Source: Rhizobium rhizogenes NBRC 13257 | GTDB taxonomy: Bacteria; Pseudomonadota; Alphaproteobacteria; Rhizobiales; Rhizobiaceae | Direction: 5' to 3' | Length of the DNA stretch: 64,000 nt | Assembly: GCF_000696095.1 (NCBI RefSeq) | Contig: NZ_BAYX01000008.1 | Span: 1-64,000, forward strand | In this document: positions 1 through 9,561 of the stretch, in pieces | Layout: every line of letters begins with the position of its first letter | How positions within the stretch are numbered: the first letter of the stretch is position 1 | The notes under the pieces: generated by a model | What the model was told of the DNA's origin: nothing | The model's input: only the letters and a program-made list of their open reading frames with translations | The model's database searches: none | Position numbers and translations under genes: made by a program

Positions 1-2
1 TA

Positions 3-194
3 AGCGGCAAGCAGACCCCATCTGGCGTCGATAGCCTTGATGTAAGCGGTGAATCTATCCCATCTGGCGAATGCAGTTTGGTGGATTTATTGATCAAGCC
101 CGAAGGCGCGTTCGAGCGACGCTTGATCGCACAGTCCAGCGCACTATCCAAAAAACAAACGCGGATAAGCCTGGCAACTAAATCAAATACATAA
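3..194 (+). CDS. C-terminal end of an unidentified protein (cut by window edge)
   Basis: This frame is open from the left edge to a TAA at 192-194, giving about 63 codons and no start inside the window. The stop overlaps the first bases of a strong terminator hairpin, which is the main reason to believe it is a real gene end. The visible tail contains two short SG-rich stretches (PSGVDSLDVSG and IPSGE). Its codon use includes ATA, AGT and TTA, which is less GC-biased than the neighbours. I do not recognise a family. It could still be a chance open frame. Confidence 0.4.
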   Translation, partial: SGKQTPSGVDSLDVSGESIPSGECSLVDLLIKPEGAFERRLIAQSSALSKKQTRISLATKSNT

Positions 195-216
195 AAGCCC
201 GCCTCGTGCGGGCTTT
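194..216 (+). terminator. Rho-independent terminator
   Basis: There is a perfect 9-bp inverted repeat (AAAGCCCGC at 194-202 and GCGGGCTTT at 208-216) with a 5-base loop, followed by GGTGTTTTCGG. It directly follows the stop of the partial upstream reading frame and probably ends its transcript. Confidence 0.8.
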
Positions 217-520
217 GGTGTTTTCGGTTTCGTCAGCGGCACTCTGTACAGATAAGGAATGCGTCAGAAAGCATTTCTTTATATATGTCTGTGGATGTCA
301 TGGTGTAGACGAGGTCATGCGGCTGCTGCTTGAAGTCTTAATAGAGGTAGATGGAGAATGTGCAACGAAGATACTCAGTTTCGATTGCTTATCATCATGT
401 TGAAAATCAAGGCATATAGATTCCGTACTGATAATGACCAAATCTCCGAAACTTATGTTTGATAAATAATTAACATTGTTTGGCTATTTTTAGTATTGGT
501 GATTGGCGGAGGATCCGGGC
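217..520. other. Intergenic region upstream of the chemoreceptor
   Basis: About 300 bases without a convincing gene. The 3' half is AT-rich, around 410-500, and presumably holds the promoter of the chemoreceptor. A GGAGGA ribosome binding site lies at 508-513. I found no clear operator or repeat. A 65-codon open frame at 206-403 has no ribosome binding site and starts inside the terminator hairpin, so I do not call it. Confidence 0.5.
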
Positions 521-2464
521 ATGGCATTGATTCAGCATAAGATTATCGTTGCAAGCGCGGCGATTTTCGCTTTGGCCGGGGGCGCCACGGGCGTCGGGCT
601 GTGGTCGGCGACAACCTTGGCGCAGAACAATGCCGAGGTTGCACGTTCGTCACAGGTGCTCCGCAACCACATGCAAGCGGACATGATGCACGACGCGCTT
701 CGCGCAGACGTGCTGGCGTCGCTGCTGGCGGCCAATCCGGCGGCGGGAATAGGCGCCGATGCAGTGAAAGCGGATCTGGCGGAACATGAGACGTCGTTCC
801 ACGATATGATCGCCGCGAACAAAAAACTGGCAACCGATAAGACCACGCAGGATGTCCTGGCAAAGATCGAAGCGCCGCTTCTTACCTATATCGATAGCGC
901 CACGAAGATGGTCGATCTTGCCGCGAAGGATCAAACGGCCGCTCTGAAATCGCTGCCCAACTTTATGAATCAGTTTTCCGCTCTCGAATCGGCCATGGAA
1001 CAGGCCGGAGAACAGATAGGCTCGGTGTCGGAAGCGACTGCCAAACGCAGCGCAGATATGCAGGTGCTTGTCGATACGCTCATGAAGGCTCTTCTGGCTT
1101 TGGCCGCGCTATTTTCTTTCAGCCTCTATTGGCTTACGCGCAGGACCGTCACCAAACCGATCCTTATGCTGTCCAATGATATGCAGGCACTGGCAGACGG
1201 TAACACCGATATCGCCTGTTCGGCCATCGGCCGTTCGGATGAGATCGGCACCATGGGATCGGCCGTCGAAATCTTCCGCCAGGCGGCAATCGCCAACCGG
1301 AAACTCGAGCAGGATGCCGAGGCAGCCAGAACGCAAGCCGAAGCCGACCGGATCGCCGCCAGAAGGCAGGCGGACGAAGAGGCAGCGGAGCGACTTCGCG
1401 CCGCGACGTCCGGTCTCGCAGCCGGGTTGAAGCGGCTTGCCGGTGGCGACCTTGCATTCCAGCTCCAAGAACCGTTCTCGCCGGACTTCGAAGCGCTTCG
1501 GCAGGACTTTAACAGTTCGGTCAAGCAGCTCGGAGACGCGCTCGGTGCGATCTCGACCGGTATCGCGGCGATCGATGACGGCACGCGGGAGATTTCCTCA
1601 GCGGCCAACGATCTTTCCAAACGCACCGAACAGCAGGCGGCTTCGCTTGAGGAAACGGCAGCGGCCCTTGATCAGATCACCGCCAATGTGTCGAACTCGA
1701 GCAGCCGCACCGAGGAGGCCCGCACCGCGGCGACGCAAGCCAATCGCAGTGCCGCAAAATCCGCCGAAGTCGTATCGCATGCCGAGGAAGCGATGCGTCG
1801 TATTGAAGCGTCTTCGCAGCAGATTTCCAGCATCATCGGCGTGATCGACGAGATTGCTTTCCAGACCAACCTTCTGGCGCTGAATGCCGGGGTCGAGGCT
1901 GCGCGCGCTGGGGAAGCAGGCAAGGGTTTCGCAGTTGTCGCTCAGGAAGTGCGTGAGCTGGCACAGCGTTCGGCGCAGGCGGCCAAGGAGATCAAGGGGC
2001 TGATCCAGAAGTCGTCTTCGGAGGTTGAAAGCGGCGTCAAGCTCGTCATGGACACCGGCGCGTCGTTGAAGACGATCGGCGAGCAGATCGCAGAGATCAA
2101 CCAGCATATGAACGCGATTGCGACATCCGCAAAGGAGCAGTCCACCGGGCTTGCCGAAGTGAACACCGCTGTTAATTCGATGGACCAAACCACACAGCAG
2201 AACGCGGCCATGGTCGAGCAATCGACCGCGGCCTCAGCGAGCCTCGCCATGGAGGCGGCCAAGCTTCGCGATCTGGTGTCCCAGTTCAAACTGCAGGCCA
2301 TGGCCTCGGCACAATCATCCGCGCTTCGGCAGACGGCACGCGCCTTGGCTGCACCAGCCTGGCAGGACAGCGGTACCTCCATGCCTCGACCAAGGCGGGT
2401 TGCCGTCAGCGGGAACGGGTCGTCGGCCGCAGCCAATATCCAAAACGAATGGGAAGAATTTTGA
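521..2464 (+). CDS. Methyl-accepting chemotaxis protein
   Basis: This is a transmembrane chemoreceptor of about 647 residues that should signal to CheA/CheW. A first membrane helix lies at about residues 8-28, followed by a periplasmic sensing region, a second helix near 187-205 and a HAMP domain from about 206. A second HAMP-like stretch lies near 300-350. The highly conserved cytoplasmic hairpin tip is present (FQTNLLALNA, then EAARAGEAGKGFAVVA). The C-terminus ends in NEWEEF, matching the xWxxF tail that tethers CheR/CheB in related receptors. The ATG at 521 is preferred over the in-frame TTG at 503 because GGAGGA sits 7 bases upstream of it. The ligand cannot be inferred. Confidence 0.95.
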   Translation: MALIQHKIIVASAAIFALAGGATGVGLWSATTLAQNNAEVARSSQVLRNHMQADMMHDALRADVLASLLAANPAAGIGADAVKADLAEHETSFHDMIAANKKLATDKTTQDVLAKIEAPLLTYIDSATKMVDLAAKDQTAALKSLPNFMNQFSALESAMEQAGEQIGSVSEATAKRSADMQVLVDTLMKALLALAALFSFSLYWLTRRTVTKPILMLSNDMQALADGNTDIACSAIGRSDEIGTMGSAVEIFRQAAIANRKLEQDAEAARTQAEADRIAARRQADEEAAERLRAATSGLAAGLKRLAGGDLAFQLQEPFSPDFEALRQDFNSSVKQLGDALGAISTGIAAIDDGTREISSAANDLSKRTEQQAASLEETAAALDQITANVSNSSSRTEEARTAATQANRSAAKSAEVVSHAEEAMRRIEASSQQISSIIGVIDEIAFQTNLLALNAGVEAARAGEAGKGFAVVAQEVRELAQRSAQAAKEIKGLIQKSSSEVESGVKLVMDTGASLKTIGEQIAEINQHMNAIATSAKEQSTGLAEVNTAVNSMDQTTQQNAAMVEQSTAASASLAMEAAKLRDLVSQFKLQAMASAQSSALRQTARALAAPAWQDSGTSMPRPRRVAVSGNGSSAAANIQNEWEEF

Positions 2465-2551
2465 GAAAGACGGGTCAAGGTAGCAGACGATAGTCTCAGC
2501 CTCCGCCGCTTCGCGGGCAAAGGAGAGGTCGTCTTATCATGAGGCCGCCGC

Positions 2552-3610
2552 CTATTGCTCCGGAGCCAGAACGCAGCATTGTTCCGGCATCGGAACGAGC
2601 ACGGCCTCGTTTCCTGCAGCCATCGGTTCCGTCAAAGCCCCATTGGCGACGATATCGCCGGCGGGTGTCGTGCATTGATATTGATAGGCTCGGCCAAGAT
2701 AGGTTCTTGTTCCCAGCACCGCAGGAAGGCCCGCGCCATCGCGCCGAACTGCAAGGCCATCGGCGCGGCAGGCGAGGAGGAAGTTGTCGGGGATCTCTCC
2801 GTAATCGTTCTGCGAGAGCGTGATCCTGGCGCCGCCCTTGGCTTCTGCGACCACGGAGGTGCCCTCGCGTTCAACAACTCGCATCGCCAGTAGGTTCTCG
2901 AAGCCGACGAAGCGAGCGACGAAGGCGTTGGCCGGTTTCTGATAGAGCACTTCCGGTGTATCGAGCTGCATGATACGGCCGGCATTCATGATGGCGACGC
3001 GGTCCGAGATCGAGAAGGCCTCTTCCTGGTCATGCGTCACGTAGAGCGATGTCGTGCCGTTGGCGCGTTGCAGCTGGCGGATCTCGACGCGCATGTCGAT
3101 CCTGAGCTTGGCGTCGAGATTGGAAAGCGGTTCGTCAAACATCAGCAGCGGCGGCTCGATGACAAGGGCGCGGGCAAGCGCCACGCGCTGCTTCTGCCCG
3201 CCGGAAAGGGCCGAAGGAAGCCGGTCGCCAAAGCCGGACAGCCCGACGCGCTCCAGCATTTCCCCCGCCTTCTTCGAACGTGCCGCTGAGGCGATGCCCC
3301 GCTGCTTCAGGCCGAAGGCGACGTTGTCGAGGACGGTCAGATGCGGGAAGAGCGCGTAGTTCTGAAACACCAGCCCGATATTGCGGGCATGCGCCGGAAG
3401 CCGCGTCAGGTCCTGATCGCCGAGACGGATCGTGCCACTCGTCGGCTGCAGGAAACCGGCGACCAAGCGCAGCGTTGTCGTCTTGCCGCAGCCGCTGGAG
3501 CCGAGCAGCGAGACGAGTTCGCCGGCGGCGATGGACAGCGACAGGTCCTGCAACACGGCGGTATTGCCGTAATGGGCGGTGATGGCTTCGATGGAAAGCG
3601 ATACGGTCAC
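2552..3610 (-). CDS. ABC transporter ATP-binding protein, polyamine/PotA type
   Basis: This is the 352-residue ATPase subunit of an importer, last gene of a four-gene minus-strand operon (binding protein, two permeases, ATPase). Walker A (GSSGCGKTT) lies near residues 37-45, followed by the signature LSGGQKQRVALARA and Walker B (LLMFDEPLSNLD). A C-terminal TOBE-like region of about 110 residues follows. The 6-base gap to the permease implies one transcript. The family covers spermidine/putrescine, thiamine, iron and 2-aminoethylphosphonate importers, so the substrate is open. Confidence 0.93.
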   Translation of the reverse strand: MTVSLSIEAITAHYGNTAVLQDLSLSIAAGELVSLLGSSGCGKTTTLRLVAGFLQPTSGTIRLGDQDLTRLPAHARNIGLVFQNYALFPHLTVLDNVAFGLKQRGIASAARSKKAGEMLERVGLSGFGDRLPSALSGGQKQRVALARALVIEPPLLMFDEPLSNLDAKLRIDMRVEIRQLQRANGTTSLYVTHDQEEAFSISDRVAIMNAGRIMQLDTPEVLYQKPANAFVARFVGFENLLAMRVVEREGTSVVAEAKGGARITLSQNDYGEIPDNFLLACRADGLAVRRDGAGLPAVLGTRTYLGRAYQYQCTTPAGDIVANGALTEPMAAGNEAVLVPMPEQCCVLAPEQ

Positions 3611-3616
3611 GTGCGG

Positions 3617-4405
3617 CTACTTTGTCAGGAAGGTGAGGCCCAGCGTCGCTTCGACGATCGCCATGACGCCGACGGTGACCAGCATGAGAAGCACGGACAC
3701 CGAGGCGATCGTCGGATCGAAGAACTGTTCCATATGGGCAAGGATCTGGATGGGAAGTGTGGATATGCCCGGTCCGGTCAGGAAGACCGAAACGGAGACG
3801 TCATTGATTGAGGTGATGAAGGCGAGAATGAAGGCGGCGATGACGCCGGCGCGGATATTCGGCAGCACGACCGTCATGAACGTCTTCACCGGCGGGCAGC
3901 CGAGGCTGATCGCCGCTTCCTCGATGGAAAAATCGAAGCTGGCGAGGCTGGCGCTCACCACTCGCACGGAATAGGGCAGGACGAGCAGGGCGTGCCCGAT
4001 CAACAGGCTTGCGAAGATCGGCAGGTCGAGGCCGATGGTGATTGATTTCATCAGCGAGAAGCCGAAGACGATCTCGGGCACCAGGATCGGCAGGATGAAG
4101 AGCGTCGAAAGCCAGCTTGGCAGCTCCAGCCGGTAGCGGCAGATGGCATAGGCGGCCGGTATGCCCATCAGCAGCGACAGACCCGTGCCCAGGAAAGCCA
4201 ATTCGAAGCTGGTGATCGCCGTCGTGCGGAATGCCTCGATCTCGAAGATATTCCAGAACCAGTGCAGCGTCAGGCCCTGCGGCGGGAAGGTCAGATAGCT
4301 CGTGTCGCTGAAGGCCGAGCCGATGATGATGACCAGTGGCGCCAGCAGGAAGAAGAACACGCAGACGGTAAAGGCGATCAGGAGAGGGTGGACACGATGC
4401 ACCAT
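3617..4405 (-). CDS. ABC transporter permease, PotC type
   Basis: This is a 262-residue inner-membrane permease with about six hydrophobic helices. It carries the cytoplasmic EAA loop (EEAAISLGCPPVKTF, near residue 164) that docks on the ATPase. It follows the other permease by only 2 bases, so the two are probably translationally coupled and pair as a heterodimer. The overall shape resembles the PotC half of polyamine-type importers. Confidence 0.92.
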   Translation of the reverse strand: MVHRVHPLLIAFTVCVFFFLLAPLVIIIGSAFSDTSYLTFPPQGLTLHWFWNIFEIEAFRTTAITSFELAFLGTGLSLLMGIPAAYAICRYRLELPSWLSTLFILPILVPEIVFGFSLMKSITIGLDLPIFASLLIGHALLVLPYSVRVVSASLASFDFSIEEAAISLGCPPVKTFMTVVLPNIRAGVIAAFILAFITSINDVSVSVFLTGPGISTLPIQILAHMEQFFDPTIASVSVLLMLVTVGVMAIVEATLGLTFLTK

Positions 4406-4407
4406 GC

Positions 4408-5232
4408 TTACACCGCCATCGGGTTGAGGCGGCGGGCGATGCGGCTCATGATCAGGACGATACCGATGGTGACGACGACCATGATCGCGGCGATGGTCGA
4501 GGCGCCGACCCAGTCGAAGGTCACCATGGCGCGCTGGTAGAGGAATGTGCCCATCGTCATCTGCTTTTCGCCGCCGAGAAGCTGCGGGGTGGCATAGGAG
4601 GTGAAGCTGCCAGTGAAGACCAGCACGGCACCGACGATAAGGCCGGGGGTGGCAAGCGGCAGGATGACCTGGCGGAAGGTCGCGGCGGGCGTCGCGCCAA
4701 GCGAAGTCGCGGCCTGTATCAGGTCCTGCGGAATGCCTTCGAGAACGCCGACGAGGGTGAGGATCATCAGCGGCACGAAGAGATAGACCATGGCGACGAT
4801 CACCGAACCCTCGCTATAGAGCATCGAAAGCGGCTCGCTGATAGCGCCGACCGACAGCAGCATGGTGTTGAGAATGCCGTTCTTGCCGAGAATGATCAGC
4901 CAGGCGAAGGAGCGCACGACCACACCGGTCAGGAGCGGAAAGACGGCGGCGATGATCATCACGCTTTTTGCACGGCCCGGCATCTGGGCAATCACATAGG
5001 CGGCGATGAAGCCTACGAACAGCGAGATCACCGTGGTGATGAGGGCGATCTCGATCGTCCGATAGAGCACCGTGCGGCGAAAGCCGCTATTGAAGAAGGC
5101 GACATAGGGCGAGAAAACCCCCTTCGGCTCCATGAAAGTCGCGGCGATCGTGATGACCACCGGGACGACCAGGAAGAGTACGACGGCGACCAGAGCCGGC
5201 GCCGCCAAACCCCATTTTGCAAGATGCTTCAT
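4408..5232 (-). CDS. ABC transporter permease, PotB type
   Basis: This is a 274-residue inner-membrane permease with a hydrophobic N-terminal helix (about residues 10-30) and several further helices. Its EAA-type loop reads IQAATSLGATPAATF. It lies 40 bases downstream of the binding-protein gene and forms the channel with the second permease just behind it. The family is that of PotB/PotH-like subunits; the substrate is not determined by this gene. Confidence 0.92.
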   Translation of the reverse strand: MKHLAKWGLAAPALVAVVLFLVVPVVITIAATFMEPKGVFSPYVAFFNSGFRRTVLYRTIEIALITTVISLFVGFIAAYVIAQMPGRAKSVMIIAAVFPLLTGVVVRSFAWLIILGKNGILNTMLLSVGAISEPLSMLYSEGSVIVAMVYLFVPLMILTLVGVLEGIPQDLIQAATSLGATPAATFRQVILPLATPGLIVGAVLVFTGSFTSYATPQLLGGEKQMTMGTFLYQRAMVTFDWVGASTIAAIMVVVTIGIVLIMSRIARRLNPMAV

Positions 5233-5272
5233 CAGTCAAATTCCGTGCGGCCAAATTCCGCTGGGCAGGCCA

Positions 5273-6313
5273 TCACATGCCGAAGATTTCATTCCAGCGA
5301 TCGATCCAGTCCGACTGGGCAGCGTTCAGCTTGGCATAGTCGATGCGGCCGAGCTTGGCGATCATGTCGGCGCCATAGGTCCAGAGTTTCGCTTGATCCG
5401 GCGTCAGCACGACCTTGGTGGAGACCGGCGCATCGACGCCCTGCTCGGCTTCCGCCTGCTGGACATCCTTGGAGAGAATGAAGTTGATGAATTGATGCGC
5501 CAGCTCGACATTCTCCGAACCCTTGGGAATATTGACGGTGTTAAGCGTCGCCATGTCGCCTTCCTTGAGGCTCGCCCAGGTCATGGTCGGAACGGCGGCC
5601 TGCATCGAGGCCAGCGTGAAGTCCTGCGCAAGCGCCACCTTGGCTTCGCCGGTGGAGATCAGGTTTACCAGCTCGGAGCCGGTATTGTAGTTCTTGACGA
5701 CGTTCGGCTTCAGCGCGGTGATCGCCTCAAAAGCCTTGTCGGTATCCTCATAGGCATCGGCACCCGCATGCTTGCCGGCTTCCAGAACCGTCAGCGGGCC
5801 GGCGGTGGTGGTGATGCCCGGCAGCGTGACGGCGGATTTCAGATCGTCGCGCCAGAGATCGTTCCAGGAGGTGATCGGCGGATTGACCTTCGCCTTGTCG
5901 TAGACGATGCCGACGCGGCCGATCGTATAGGCCGGGCCGTAATTGCCCTGCGGCGCCTTGGCCAAATCGTAGAGGTCGGCGATGTTCGGAAGCTTGGCGC
6001 GGTCGACTTCCTGAAAGAGCCCCTGCTGGATGCCGATCTGCGAATAGCTGTCGGTCAAATAAATCACGTCGACGCCCTTGCCGCCGCGAAGCTTCAGCTT
6101 GTTGAGGCGATCGGCATTGTTGCCGGTTTCGAAGACGACATCGCAGCCGCAAACTTTCTTGAAAGGCTCGATGATGTTGGCCTTCATCTTCTCGCCATTA
6201 TAACCCCACCAGGAAATGGTCAGCGTCGTCGCCTGGGCGTAAGCCGGCAGCGCGACGGTCGTCGCCGCGATGAGGGCAAGGCCCGCGACGCGGGGCAGGG
6301 TGAGGCCTTTCAT
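5273..6313 (-). CDS. ABC transporter periplasmic substrate-binding protein, PotD-like
   Basis: This is a 346-residue secreted binding protein, first gene of the importer operon. It has a Sec signal peptide (residues about 1-26, ending LPAYAQA) and then a type-II binding fold of the PotD/extracellular solute-binding family (TISWWGYNG near the mature N-terminus). It contains a Cys pair (VCGCDV near residue 55) that is not typical of every family member. The divergent neighbour is an adenine-deaminase-like hydrolase, so a nitrogen-containing ligand is a reasonable guess. The roughly 270 bases between the two genes should hold both promoters. Confidence 0.9.
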   Translation of the reverse strand: MKGLTLPRVAGLALIAATTVALPAYAQATTLTISWWGYNGEKMKANIIEPFKKVCGCDVVFETGNNADRLNKLKLRGGKGVDVIYLTDSYSQIGIQQGLFQEVDRAKLPNIADLYDLAKAPQGNYGPAYTIGRVGIVYDKAKVNPPITSWNDLWRDDLKSAVTLPGITTTAGPLTVLEAGKHAGADAYEDTDKAFEAITALKPNVVKNYNTGSELVNLISTGEAKVALAQDFTLASMQAAVPTMTWASLKEGDMATLNTVNIPKGSENVELAHQFINFILSKDVQQAEAEQGVDAPVSTKVVLTPDQAKLWTYGADMIAKLGRIDYAKLNAAQSDWIDRWNEIFGM

Positions 6314-6585
6314 GGTCGAAATCCTTATCGTCAGTGAAATCGGGTGGGGTGTCTGGCTGGCGGAATACTATTTTTCGAGCATAGGCTTTACAAGCCTAAC
6401 AATTGAGCAAAACGACGTTTTCTGTAAATCTTCGTCGCGCGCGGGATGAGCGGCGAGATCTCACCTATGCCCGTTTGCAAATCGCTGAGATGATTCAGCT
6501 TTTGCGCAATTTTGGCCATGCGCTTTACACATTCTGTCGTCGGTTCTACGGTCGCGCCACCGAATTTCTCGCAGGCATTCTTCCG

Positions 6586-8463
6586 ATGGCATCCTTGCCC
6601 ACAAATCTTCCCGACGATCTGCTCATCAACGCGGCCGACGAGGTGCTGATCCGACAGGATCTGACGCTCACCGCGCTTGGTCGGCGTCCTGCTGACAGGT
6701 TGCTGAGGGTCGGCCGGCTTCTGGATGTCCATAGCCGCACCTGGCTTGAGGACCAGGAGATCGTGATCAAGGGACGGCGCATTGCCTATGTCGGCCCCGC
6801 CGGCAGTTATACGGGAGAGGTTAGCGAGCGTCTGTCCGAACCGCATCTTGCCTCCGTTCCCGGCTTCGGCGAGGCGCACAAGCATATAGAGAGCTCGCAT
6901 CTGACCCCGGAATGGGAGGCGGCGCTGGTCATGCCGCATGGCATCACCTGGACCTGCGAGGCAAGCCATGAGTTTTCCAACGTCAATGGTCCGCGCAACC
7001 TGGAATTCTGGCTGGAGGCGCGCCGGCGCGGCTCGCCGATGAAGATCTTCCCGCTGCCCGGCTCCGCCGTACCACCGACCGCCTATGAGTGGGGTGGTGG
7101 CCATTTCGGCTATGACGAGCAGAAGGCCTTTCTTTCCGAGAGCCTAATGGTGGCTGGTCTCGACGAGGTGATGGATTGGCCCTCGGTCAGCAATCCGGAG
7201 AATCCGGCTTACGACCGTCTCTGGGGTATGATCCGCGCTACTTTCGAGCAGCGCGGCGTCGTCGAGGGACATGGCGCCGGCTTGCGCGATCTTGCCTCAA
7301 TCAATGCCTTTGCCGGCGCGGGCCTTGCCTCGGATCATGAGGGCTGGTTCCTGGAGGAGATTTGGGAGAAGCTGACCCACGGCCTGTTCATCGAGCTCCG
7401 GCCGCATTCGCTGCCCGAGGTGATCAAGGGGTTGATCGAGAAGGGCCTTTCCGACTGGTCGCAAATCGCCTTCGTAACGGATGACCGCAGCGCCTCGGAT
7501 ACGCTGAAGATGGGGGCGACGGATTATAATGTCCGGCTTGCCATCGAAAACGGGCTGGCGCCGGAAATCGCCATTCAATGCGTGACGATCAATCCGGCGC
7601 GGCACATGCGGCTGACGCCCTGGGTCGGCTCGATTGCGCCCGGCCGTTTCGCCGATATCGTGCTTCTGGATGATGTCGAGACACTGTCGATCGCCAAGGT
7701 TTGGGCGGATGGCCGCCCGGCTTCGGAGGGTAAGAGCTTTGTCGGCATCCGTCCCGAGATCGCCTGGCCGGATTGGGCGACAAAGACTGTGAAAATCGAC
7801 AGGACCGTCCTGCCGGAGGATTTCCGCATTGCGGCCCCTTCGAATGCGCCGACGGCAAAGGCAGCACTCTTGCGTCCCTTCCATTGGGCAGATGAATTCA
7901 TCACCATGGACTTGCCGGTTGCGGATGGCGCGGTCCAACGAGACCATGACCGCAACGTCACCAAATTTGCGATCGTCGATCGCTTCTCCGGCGAGGCCAA
8001 GGTCGCCCGCATGTTCTGGCTCGGCACAGGGCCGCGCACTCCCGATACGGCGCTCGGCGCCACGCTTGGGCATGACAAGCACAATATTTGGGTCGTTGGC
8101 TCCTCCGATGAGGCAATGGCAATGGTCGCCAATGCGCTCAATGAACAGCAGGGTGGCTGGGTGCTGGTCTCCGGCGGCAAGGTCGTTGCCCGCGTTCACT
8201 ATGAGGTTGGTGGTCTGATGACGGCACGTCCGGCTGAGGAGCTGGATGCGGAAATGCAGGCACTTTATAAGGCTGGCGCCGAAATCGACTGGATGTACGA
8301 ACCGACCTTCTCGCCACGCTGGTGGCCGGGCTTTCCGGAACGCCTTTCTTTCGCGACGCTCACCTGCGCACCCTGGCGCTGGGTTCTGGTGGCGCCGTCC
8401 GAAAGGGCTCCCGAGGGTTTCGTCAATGTTGCGACCGGAGAGACGCATCCAATCGTCTGGTAG
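6586..8463 (+). CDS. Adenine-deaminase-like amidohydrolase
   Basis: This is a metal-dependent amidohydrolase of the adenine deaminase family, about 625 residues from the ATG at 6586. Metal-site features are present: HKHIESS near residue 97, GHG near 227, SDHEGW near 247 and VTDDRSASD near 297. Some positions differ from the true adenine deaminase at 28886-30670: the block there reading DPHEFGNVHG is ASHEFSNVNG here. The substrate may therefore be a different purine or cyclic amide. An upstream TTG at 6403 would add 61 residues of atypical sequence; 6586 fits the family N-terminus better, though its ribosome binding site is weak. It is divergent from the PotD-like importer. Confidence 0.85.
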   Translation: MASLPTNLPDDLLINAADEVLIRQDLTLTALGRRPADRLLRVGRLLDVHSRTWLEDQEIVIKGRRIAYVGPAGSYTGEVSERLSEPHLASVPGFGEAHKHIESSHLTPEWEAALVMPHGITWTCEASHEFSNVNGPRNLEFWLEARRRGSPMKIFPLPGSAVPPTAYEWGGGHFGYDEQKAFLSESLMVAGLDEVMDWPSVSNPENPAYDRLWGMIRATFEQRGVVEGHGAGLRDLASINAFAGAGLASDHEGWFLEEIWEKLTHGLFIELRPHSLPEVIKGLIEKGLSDWSQIAFVTDDRSASDTLKMGATDYNVRLAIENGLAPEIAIQCVTINPARHMRLTPWVGSIAPGRFADIVLLDDVETLSIAKVWADGRPASEGKSFVGIRPEIAWPDWATKTVKIDRTVLPEDFRIAAPSNAPTAKAALLRPFHWADEFITMDLPVADGAVQRDHDRNVTKFAIVDRFSGEAKVARMFWLGTGPRTPDTALGATLGHDKHNIWVVGSSDEAMAMVANALNEQQGGWVLVSGGKVVARVHYEVGGLMTARPAEELDAEMQALYKAGAEIDWMYEPTFSPRWWPGFPERLSFATLTCAPWRWVLVAPSERAPEGFVNVATGETHPIVW

Positions 8464-8694
8464 GGGATATCCAGTTATTGCAATGAAATATCCCTTCTCG
8501 AACCGGCTTCTATGATGATCCGATAGAGGGACGGTTCGATTGTCATTGCCGCTGGTGGCTTGACGCTCAGGGTCTATACCGTAATTATCCGTTTGGTTAC
8601 TAACGCCGTAGCTGAGTCGACGTGTCTGAAAGTCAGGTACCGCCTCGATTCACCTCGCCTGCCCCTATCGAAGAACCAAGCGGAGGAGGCTTTG

Positions 8695-9561
8695 GTGACC
8701 GACGATCTCAAGCCGCAGAGGATGACTCTGGCATTTTCCACATTGGGATGTGCGGAGCTGGAGCTGGACGAGGCGCTTGCCCTGGCGGCGCGCCATGGTC
8801 TCGACGCGATCGAAATTCGCGCGCTTGGCGGCACGATCGATCTGTCTGCTTATTTCACCGAACGGTTTGGCACGCCGGCGGGCTTGGCCCAGGCACTCGA
8901 TCGCTCTCCCGTCGCCGTCTGCGCTCTCAATACGTCGCTGCGTCTTGTCGGCGCGACGCCGGAGGCGAAGGAGACATTTCTGCGCTATCTTCCCTGGGCC
9001 GAAGCGGCTGGCATCAAATCGCTACGCGTTTTCGATGGCGGCACCACAGGCGATGCCGGAGAGCTTGCCGAGGCTTTTTCAACGCTGGGCTGGTGGCGCG
9101 AGACGGCCCGCCGCGAGGGCTTTGCGGCGGATATGGTGGTGGAGACGCATGACGTCCTGGTGCGGTCAGAGACTATCGGCCGTTTTCTGGAAGCGGCACC
9201 CGATTGTGCCCTGATCTGGGATACCCACCATACATGGCGTAAGGGAGGGCAGGATCCGGTAGAGACCTGGAAGCAGGTGCGCCACAACACGCGCCACCTC
9301 CACGTCAAGGACAGCGTCTCGCAGCCAAGCGAGAAACTGCCCTATAGCTATGCGCTTCCGGGCACTGGCGAGTTTCCGATGGCGGCGTTGCTCTCCGTGC
9401 TCGCCGCCGATCGTTATGCTGGTGTCATGAGCCTGGAATGGGAGCGCCTGTGGCATATGCAGCTTCCGCCACTGGATCTGGCACTTCAGGAGGCACGGAA
9501 GAGAGACTGGTGGCCGCGATCCAATCCTGACGATCAGCTTTCAAGTGATTTTGCACACTAG
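8695..9561 (+). CDS. Sugar phosphate isomerase/epimerase-like TIM-barrel protein
   Basis: This is a 288-residue protein of the xylose-isomerase-like TIM-barrel (AP endonuclease 2) superfamily. Likely metal ligands are seen in EIRALGG, VVETHD, IWDTHH, HLHVKDS and SLEWER. The GTG at 8695 is chosen because GGAGGAGG lies 5 bases upstream; an open extension back to 8560 has no such support. It follows the amidohydrolase by about 230 bases on the same strand and may share its pathway. The exact reaction is unknown. Confidence 0.82.
   Translation: MTDDLKPQRMTLAFSTLGCAELELDEALALAARHGLDAIEIRALGGTIDLSAYFTERFGTPAGLAQALDRSPVAVCALNTSLRLVGATPEAKETFLRYLPWAEAAGIKSLRVFDGGTTGDAGELAEAFSTLGWWRETARREGFAADMVVETHDVLVRSETIGRFLEAAPDCALIWDTHHTWRKGGQDPVETWKQVRHNTRHLHVKDSVSQPSEKLPYSYALPGTGEFPMAALLSVLAADRYAGVMSLEWERLWHMQLPPLDLALQEARKRDWWPRSNPDDQLSSDFAH

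Noticed and set aside
206..403. 65-codon plus-strand frame
   Set aside because: The start lies within the terminator hairpin and has no ribosome site; no recognisable protein.
5132..6337. Plus-strand open frame of about 400 codons opposite the PotD-like gene
   Set aside because: It is a shadow of the binding protein and its upstream region.
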